Shown: piece by piece, positions 54,586 to 59,739 of the stretch
Layout: each line of letters begins with the position of its first letter
Position numbering within the stretch: the first letter of the stretch is position 1
Origin: an uncultured Bacteroidaceae bacterium
Lineage (GTDB): Bacteria > Bacteroidota > Bacteroidia > Bacteroidales > Bacteroidaceae
Reading direction: 5' to 3'
DNA: 59,739 nt
NCBI GenBank assembly: GCA_905233465.1
Contig: CAJOEI010000008.1
Location: forward strand, 1-59,739
Translations under genes and position numbers: made by a program
The notes under the pieces: generated by a model
Told to the model about the DNA's origin: nothing
What the model saw: the letters and a program-made list of their open reading frames with translations, nothing else
Databases searched by the model: none

Positions 54586-55151
54586 CAGAACTCGTTGATG
54601 TCAAAGCCTTCGGGGTCTATTTCCTCGGGGTCGAAGTCGCTGTCGTCGGCTATGTCGGTCCCCTCGTCGTCGGCATCGATGGCCAGCGCCGCCGCGGTGA
54701 GCTGCGCCAGCAGGTCATCGTTGGTGGGCGTCGCTGTCTTGGGAGCCGGCGGCTCTGCCTGCAGCAACTCCAAAGCCGGCGCCTGGCCGTGGGAACGCAC
54801 TATGGTGGGGCTGTCGATATGCTTCGAGAAGGCTATGCTGCGCACTTCCAACAGCAGCACACGACCCTCCTGCGGGTCAAAGAGGTACTGCAGGCGCTGT
54901 CCCTCATCCTCGAGATAGTCGCCCAGTTCTATGTCCGCCATCACGTCGAGCTCATAGCTCGACTCGGGTATGGTGCGCTCATGACGCCAGCGATGGTCAC
55001 AGATGAAGAACGTTGCCGGCGCACCCTTGCCCCACCCGCATGCGCGGCGCACCAGCTGATGCAAGTCGTAGAAAGTGGCCTGCGACTCTATCTGCAGTTC
55101 GGCATCAAAGTCCTCTGCCTCGTGCGATGCTACGATGATGGTGTATAACAT
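54585..55151 (-). CDS. pRiA4b ORF-3-like conserved protein
   Basis: 188 residues. The N-terminal 130 match the small beta-grasp-like family known as plasmid pRiA4b ORF-3-like ('FDAELQIESQATFYDLHQLV' and 'GDYLEDEGQRLQYLFDPQEG'). The C-terminal 50 residues are acidic and low-complexity (DDEGTDIADDSDFDPEE). Function is unknown. It is tightly placed between lpxA and miaA. Confidence 0.65.
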   Translation of the reverse strand: MLYTIIVASHEAEDFDAELQIESQATFYDLHQLVRRACGWGKGAPATFFICDHRWRHERTIPESSYELDVMADIELGDYLEDEGQRLQYLFDPQEGRVLLLEVRSIAFSKHIDSPTIVRSHGQAPALELLQAEPPAPKTATPTNDDLLAQLTAAALAIDADDEGTDIADDSDFDPEEIDPEGFDINEF

Positions 55152-55173
55152 TCAGAAGTAGGAAATTAAGAAA

Positions 55174-55944
55174 TCACCTGATGAATCCGCGCTGCTTGGT
55201 ATCCTCGATAAACTGCAGGATATACTGTATCTCCGGTGTCGGCGGCAGCTCCCGCTGTATGGTGTCGAGAGCGTCGGCCAGCGACATGCCGCCGTTGATG
55301 AGAATGCGGTATGCCTCGTGGATGGTGTTGATGACCTCGCGCTCGAAGCCGCGTCTACGCAACCCCACGATGTTAAGGCCGCAATAGCTTGCCGGATGGC
55401 GGGCACAGATGCTGTATGGCAGGATGCTCTGCGGCGTGCCCGTGCCGCCGCCGACCATGGTATAGGAACCGATGCGGCAGAACTGGTGTACGAGCACACA
55501 GGCCGAGAGTATGGCATGGTCGTCAACGGTGACCTCGCCGGCCAGCTTCGAGCAGTTGCCGATGATGATATCGTTACCGATGATGTCATCATGGGCGATA
55601 TGAGCGCCTTCCATGAACAGGTTGCCGCTGCCCACCACAGTGCGGCCCTTAGCGGCCGTGCCACGGTTGATGGTCACGTTCTCGCGTATCTTGTTGTTGT
55701 CGCCTATCTCGGCCGTGGTTTCCTCGCCACGGAACTTGAGGTCCTGCGGTATGGCGCTTATCACGGCACCCGGGAAGAAGATGTTACCACGTCCTATGCG
55801 TGCGCCGGAGAGGATGGTCACGCTGTTCATCAACTCGTTGTCATCGCCGATGACCACGTTCTTGTCGATGTAGCAGAAAGGACCTATCTTGACGTTGTCG
55901 CCAATCTGTGCTTCAGGATGTATATATGCTAATGGACTGATCAT
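55174..55944 (-). CDS. lpxA: Acyl-ACP:UDP-N-acetylglucosamine O-acyltransferase LpxA
   Basis: 256 residues of left-handed beta-helix hexapeptides from 'IHPEAQIGDNVKIGPFCYI', with the catalytic His in MEGAHIAHD and the C-terminal helical domain 'RRRGFEREVINTIHEAYRIL'. First step of lipid A synthesis. Lies 31 bases after lpxC. Confidence 0.93.
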   Translation of the reverse strand: MISPLAYIHPEAQIGDNVKIGPFCYIDKNVVIGDDNELMNSVTILSGARIGRGNIFFPGAVISAIPQDLKFRGEETTAEIGDNNKIRENVTINRGTAAKGRTVVGSGNLFMEGAHIAHDDIIGNDIIIGNCSKLAGEVTVDDHAILSACVLVHQFCRIGSYTMVGGGTGTPQSILPYSICARHPASYCGLNIVGLRRRGFEREVINTIHEAYRILINGGMSLADALDTIQRELPPTPEIQYILQFIEDTKQRGFIR

Positions 55945-55975
55945 GCAGAAAAAGAAAGTTTATGAATGTGTCGAG

Positions 55976-56881
55976 TTACACTCTCTCGCGCAATGCGCGC
56001 GCGAACCTATTATTAATGGTATGTCCGGGGCGGTTGGCAGTGATGTGTCCGCGCAGGCGGCACCCCACCAGCGCCATGTCGCCGATGATGTCCAGCAGTT
56101 TGTGGCGGGCGGGTTCGTTGTCCCACACCAGAGGCTTGGTCTGCAGGAACCCCAACTCATGCGCGTCGCGGTGCGGTGCGCCGATGGCATCGGCCAGACG
56201 GTCGAGGTCGGCCTGACTCTTCTCGTTCTCGTAGATGACGATGGCATTGTCCAGGTCGCCGCCCTTGATAAGTCCAGCAGCCAGCAGCATCTCCACCTCG
56301 CGCACGAAGCAGAAGGTGCGTGCGGCGGCTATCTCCGTACCGAAGTTGCCCATGTCGTCTAAACGCGCCGTCTGGTCGCTCAGCGCACGACCGCTGAAGG
56401 AAATATGCGCCGTCACCTGAAAGTCCTGTGCCGGCACCATGGACAGTGCGCTGCCCGTGGCAGCGTCCTCGACATGCACCTCGCCGTCGAGCTCCAAATA
56501 GCGGGCATCGGCATCCTGTTCCACTATGCCCACACGACGGATGTTCTCAACATAAATCTCTGCCGAGCCGTCGAGGATGGGCACCTCGGGACCGTCGACC
56601 TGCAACAGGCAGTTGTCCACGCCCAGCGCAAACAATGCAGCCATGGCATGCTCGATGGTGCTGCAGCGCGCATCGCCCTGTTGCACCACCGTGCCACGCG
56701 TGGTCTCCACCACGTTGTCGGCCACGGCATCTATAATGGGCTGACCGGGCAGGTCCGTTCGTTGTATCTTGTATCCGTGATTCTCGGGTGCCGGACAGAA
56801 GGTCACCGTCAGCGGCAGGCCCGTATGCAGGCCCTTGCCCGACAGCGTGAAGCCGCCACCCAATGTCGTTTGTTTTGTCAT
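55976..56881 (-). CDS. lpxC: UDP-3-O-acyl-GlcNAc deacetylase LpxC, without FabZ
   Basis: 301 residues. Zn site and catalytic features are visible: 'IEHAMAALFALG', 'VPILDGSAE', 'HKLLDIIGDMAL' and GHITANRPGHTINN. Second, committed step of lipid A synthesis. In most Bacteroidetes LpxC is fused to FabZ (about 460 residues). Here the frame stops at TAA right after the LpxC domain and only 31 bases remain before lpxA, so the FabZ part is absent, not frameshifted. Confidence 0.92.
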   Translation of the reverse strand: MTKQTTLGGGFTLSGKGLHTGLPLTVTFCPAPENHGYKIQRTDLPGQPIIDAVADNVVETTRGTVVQQGDARCSTIEHAMAALFALGVDNCLLQVDGPEVPILDGSAEIYVENIRRVGIVEQDADARYLELDGEVHVEDAATGSALSMVPAQDFQVTAHISFSGRALSDQTARLDDMGNFGTEIAAARTFCFVREVEMLLAAGLIKGGDLDNAIVIYENEKSQADLDRLADAIGAPHRDAHELGFLQTKPLVWDNEPARHKLLDIIGDMALVGCRLRGHITANRPGHTINNRFARALRERV

Positions 56882-56888
56882 TAGATAT

Positions 56889-57938
56889 TTAACTCAAACT
56901 TTCAAGTTTCGATTTCAGCTCCTCCACCTGCTTCTGCAGCTCACGCAACTGCGTTGCCATCTCAGGCAGGGTCTTAAAGAGGACAGCGCTGCGGGACCAC
57001 ACCTTGCTGTCGATGGCCGGAGAGCCTATCAACGTCTGGCCTGCCTTGCGCACCGTACCCGCCAGGCCGCTCTGCGCGCCTAATGTGGTCTGGTCGGCAA
57101 TGGTGATATGGCCTGCGATGCCCACCTGACCAGCCAGCGTGCACCACTCCCCTACCTTCGTACTGCCGGCGATGCCCACCTGCGCACACAGGATGTCGTT
57201 GGCACCCACCTCAACGTTGTGGCCCACCTGCACCAGATTGTCGATCTTGGCACCGCGATGCACTATAGTACGTCCCATCGTGGCACGGTCCACGCATGCA
57301 TTGGCACCCAGTTCCACGTCGTCCTCCAGCACGGCGATGCCTATCTGCGGGATCTTCTCGTAGCCCTTGGGCGTGGGGGCGAAGCCGAAACCGTCGGCAC
57401 CCACCACCGAGCCCGCATGAAGTATGCAGCGGTCGCCCACGAGACAGTCATGATAGACCACGGCACCAGTGTAGAGGATGCAGTCTTTGCCCACACGTGC
57501 ACCGGCACCCACCGTGGCGTGGGGATGCAGCTCGGTGCCGTCGCCGATCTCAGCATTGTCGCCCACGGCGGCAAAGGGTGCCAGATAGACATCCTTGCCC
57601 ACCTTGGCTGTAGGTGCCACGTATGCCAGCGGGTCTATGCCCGTGCGCTTGGGCTTCATGCTCTGGTACATCGCCAGCAGGCGGCCCAGCGCCTCACGCG
57701 GGTCGCGCACGCGTATCAGCGTGCTCCGCAGCGGCTGCGCAGGCTGGAAGTCGGTGGGTACCAGCAGCACCGTGGAGGCTGTCTGGTAGACATAGGGCTC
57801 ATACTTCGCATCGGAGAGGAACGACAGCGCGCCCTCCACACCCTCTTCTATCTTCGCAAAGGTGTGGACACACGCCGTGGCATCACCTTCGATGGTGCCC
57901 TCCACGAGCTGAGCTATCTGTTGTGCAGTGAATTCCAT
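56889..57938 (-). CDS. lpxD: UDP-3-O-acylglucosamine N-acyltransferase LpxD
   Basis: 349 residues from MEFTAQ; an upstream Met at 57977 is rejected because it overlaps the -7 box. N-terminal uridine-binding domain, hexapeptide beta-helix, catalytic His in 'LVQVGHNVEVG', and a C-terminal coiled coil (LRELQKQVEELKSKLESL). Third step of lipid A synthesis. Seven bases before lpxC. Confidence 0.93.
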   Translation of the reverse strand: MEFTAQQIAQLVEGTIEGDATACVHTFAKIEEGVEGALSFLSDAKYEPYVYQTASTVLLVPTDFQPAQPLRSTLIRVRDPREALGRLLAMYQSMKPKRTGIDPLAYVAPTAKVGKDVYLAPFAAVGDNAEIGDGTELHPHATVGAGARVGKDCILYTGAVVYHDCLVGDRCILHAGSVVGADGFGFAPTPKGYEKIPQIGIAVLEDDVELGANACVDRATMGRTIVHRGAKIDNLVQVGHNVEVGANDILCAQVGIAGSTKVGEWCTLAGQVGIAGHITIADQTTLGAQSGLAGTVRKAGQTLIGSPAIDSKVWSRSAVLFKTLPEMATQLRELQKQVEELKSKLESLS

Positions 57939-57974
57939 AATGGGTTCAAACGGGTAGTTCGTGTATTTTGGGCG

Positions 57975-57982
57975 CAAAGGTA
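57975..57982 (-). promoter_or_regulatory. -7 box of the lpxD operon
   Basis: TACCTTTG on the minus strand, about 37 bases before the chosen lpxD start. No clear TTG at -33. Confidence 0.6.
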
Positions 57983-58051
57983 GTCATTATTTCTGATTCT
58001 GCCTCGCGCGGGCGTGTTAGTTTATGTTAATAAGTACAATATGCATAACTT

Positions 58052-59739
58052 TCAATCCCCAACGCGCACCACATATCTCGCCGTGCCACCCACGCGCCGC
58101 ATCAGCGTGCGGCCGGCGCGCGCCTCGCTGCGCAGCCAGCGACCAAGGTAGTTCTGGGCCGTGGGAGTGGCTTTCATCCCCGTGCGGCGCCGCAGCTCCG
58201 CCAAGATGTCCGTCACACGCATACGGCGAGTGTCGGGACCCTCGGTGGCGCTCAGCTCGTAGTGTTCCAGGAACGCCTGTATCTCAGGCCGCTGAGCCTC
58301 GGTGGTCATGTTCTGCTGCTCCAACTGTGCCACCTCCTCGGGCGTGAACCAGTAGCGACGGCCCTCGTCGAGCTCAGCCACGGCCTGCGCATACAGCGCC
58401 GCATAAGGCACGGGAGTGGCGGTGTCGATGACGCCGCCGTCTTCCACCTCACAGATGATGAAGCGGCGCGAACCGCTGGGGTCCGCAAGCGCACCGCCCA
58501 TGTTCGTCGTGGCGATGAACGAGGCGTAGCGCGGCAGCTCCACTATGGTTTGGCTATACGGCCTGCGGCCCTTTACGCCGGCCTTCTGGATAAGGTTCTT
58601 CAGGAAGCCCTGCTGCATCTTCTCGCCTATCTGATTGAACTCATCAAGGTTGATAAGCAGACTCGTAGCCAGCATGCGCTCGGCCTCGGCCTTGCTGCTG
58701 AAATCCACCAACTCACGATAGCCGGCACTACGCAACTCGGGCGGCAGCAACAGCTGTCCGAAGGTACTCTTGCCACAACCCTGACGCCCCACAAGCAGCG
58801 GCACCGTGGAGTTGCCGTGGCGCGTGTCCATGCCGCGCCACTGGGCCACCATCGCCAGGAACCACGTGTGGAACCACTCCACCCACCGCTCGTTGGCCGT
58901 CGGCACACGGCGTGCCAGATCGCCGATATGGTCGGTCTCGCCGTCCCAGCAGCCACTGACGCTGCGCAGATAGGCATGCGCCTCATTGAAGTCGCGGATG
59001 CGCGACGAACCCAGATAGCGCCGCATGTCGCGGTCGAAGATTTCCAGACCGCTCTCGTTGGCTTCCTGGATCATGGTATTCACCACGCGCGAGTCCAACG
59101 GGCGGAAGCGATGACCGTAACTGCTGTTCTGACGCCACTCCACCCCATTGGTCAACTCATTGTATCTCAAGTCATAGCGGCTACGCATCCACTCGCCCAG
59201 ACGGTAGGTCAGATCCTGCATGGTGCTGCCGCGTTTCTGACGGCGCGCAGCGGCAGCAGCTTCGGCATACACGCCCTCCACCACGGCACGCACACTACCA
59301 CGCCCCTCGCCGCTCCAGAGATAATGGCGGCAGGCACGCTCCACAGCCTCCTCGACGGGGATGGCAGCTTCGGCGGCACGGTGGGCCACAAGGCTGAGAC
59401 GCGACATGGTGTCGACAGGGGTCGCGGTGCCATATTGCTGCTCCTGCACAGCCAGGACGACATCATTGAAGCGTCGCTGCCAGTAGTCATAACTCTCTGG
59501 CGTTGTGCTGTTTGGCGCAAAGGCCTGTGCGTGGTCCACGCTATCGCCGTCCAAGGCGCGGATATGTTCGGGACGCACGGTGAATGTTGCCGCATCGCTC
59601 TGGAAGACGGCATCGGGGTCGTAGGGCATGGTGAAGGTGGCCGTGTTGGCCCATAGCTCCCTGCTTACGTCCACGACATGGTTGTCAACATCCACGATGG
59701 AGAGTTCCGTGAGGGCATAGCCGTCAGCAGGTGTAGCCG
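58052..59739 (-). CDS. VapE/DUF3874-type SF3-like helicase, partial
   Basis: At least 562 residues; the frame is open through the right edge, so the N-terminus is missing (a GTG at 59695 is not a convincing start). The ATPase domain has 'LLVGRQGCGKSTFG', Walker B 'SLLINLDEFNQ', and 'YASFIATTNMGGAL', as in virulence-associated protein E / phage-satellite helicases. The C-terminal 'NYLGRWLRSEARAGRTLMRR' fits the DUF3874-type end found in Bacteroidales elements. The upstream part probably carries a primase or VirE N-terminal domain outside the window. A mobile-element origin is likely. Confidence 0.75.
   Translation of the reverse strand, partial: ATPADGYALTELSIVDVDNHVVDVSRELWANTATFTMPYDPDAVFQSDAATFTVRPEHIRALDGDSVDHAQAFAPNSTTPESYDYWQRRFNDVVLAVQEQQYGTATPVDTMSRLSLVAHRAAEAAIPVEEAVERACRHYLWSGEGRGSVRAVVEGVYAEAAAAARRQKRGSTMQDLTYRLGEWMRSRYDLRYNELTNGVEWRQNSSYGHRFRPLDSRVVNTMIQEANESGLEIFDRDMRRYLGSSRIRDFNEAHAYLRSVSGCWDGETDHIGDLARRVPTANERWVEWFHTWFLAMVAQWRGMDTRHGNSTVPLLVGRQGCGKSTFGQLLLPPELRSAGYRELVDFSSKAEAERMLATSLLINLDEFNQIGEKMQQGFLKNLIQKAGVKGRRPYSQTIVELPRYASFIATTNMGGALADPSGSRRFIICEVEDGGVIDTATPVPYAALYAQAVAELDEGRRYWFTPEEVAQLEQQNMTTEAQRPEIQAFLEHYELSATEGPDTRRMRVTDILAELRRRTGMKATPTAQNYLGRWLRSEARAGRTLMRRVGGTARYVVRVGD

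Noticed and set aside
57108..57983. A 291-codon plus-strand frame opposite lpxD
   Set aside because: Antisense to a clear lpxD; hexapeptide-coded DNA produces long His/Ala-rich shadows.

Overview
The window is a Bacteroidales chromosome segment, most likely from a Prevotella-like gut or rumen species. The evidence is two SusC/SusD pairs, Bacteroidetes-type promoters (TTG, about 20 bases, then TAnnTTTG) in front of many genes, an RprXY-type two-component system, and intergenic heptamer repeats of the kind common in this order. Most of the window is dense, intact, ordinary coding sequence. No rRNA, CRISPR array or intact insertion sequence was seen.

Layout. 1-870: a lysozyme-type peptidoglycan-binding remnant, the initiator tRNA-fMet, and a promoter. 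870-3240: TetR regulator, FabG, and an RluA-type pseudouridine synthase. 3219-11750: an alanine/sodium symporter; an FGE-like protein followed by a two-domain CE6/CE1 esterase; and a minus-strand operon of aminotransferase, porin and sodium/solute symporter. 11950-19190: TrkA-like protein; a DUF4435 + ABC-type ATPase pair resembling the PARIS/OLD-like phage-defence architecture; a sialidase; and RprX/RprY.

19145-29440 is an accessory island. It holds a C1B peptidase, HigBA, an orphan HicB flanked by repeated hairpins and a structured RNA candidate, a seven-gene radical-SAM peptide operon (CXXX-repeat family), and an MntA/HepT toxin-antitoxin pair. The peptide operon is the most exciting system here. 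Two secreted proteins made almost entirely of Cys-X-X-X repeats (about 52 and 56 cysteines) carry twin-arginine signals. They are encoded with a radical SAM/SPASM maturase, a second SPASM-like maturase lacking the SAM cluster motif, a small accessory protein, a dedicated TatA and a lipoprotein. The arrangement suggests cytoplasmic cysteine modification followed by Tat export of a folded product. The operon leader carries three arms that can form two mutually exclusive hairpins.

29440-48000 is one 18.5-kb minus-strand locus: fasciclin lipoprotein, SusC, SusD, two fasciclin lipoproteins, SusC, SusD, with a GH43-like enzyme just upstream. 49396-57940 is a housekeeping run on the minus strand: lpxD, lpxC, lpxA, a pRiA4b ORF-3-like protein, miaA, PBP1A and a Pif1-type helicase with a TPR-like tail. 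LpxC lacks the FabZ domain usually fused to it in Bacteroidetes. The right edge holds a partial VapE-type phage/satellite helicase.

Non-coding structure is unusually rich. Nearly all simple intergenic repeats have a strict 7-base period. Four copies of a small hairpin with compensating stem changes sit beside such arrays. A near-perfect 79-bp palindrome and a 4 x 23-bp tandem repeat lie near 29.1-29.3 kb.
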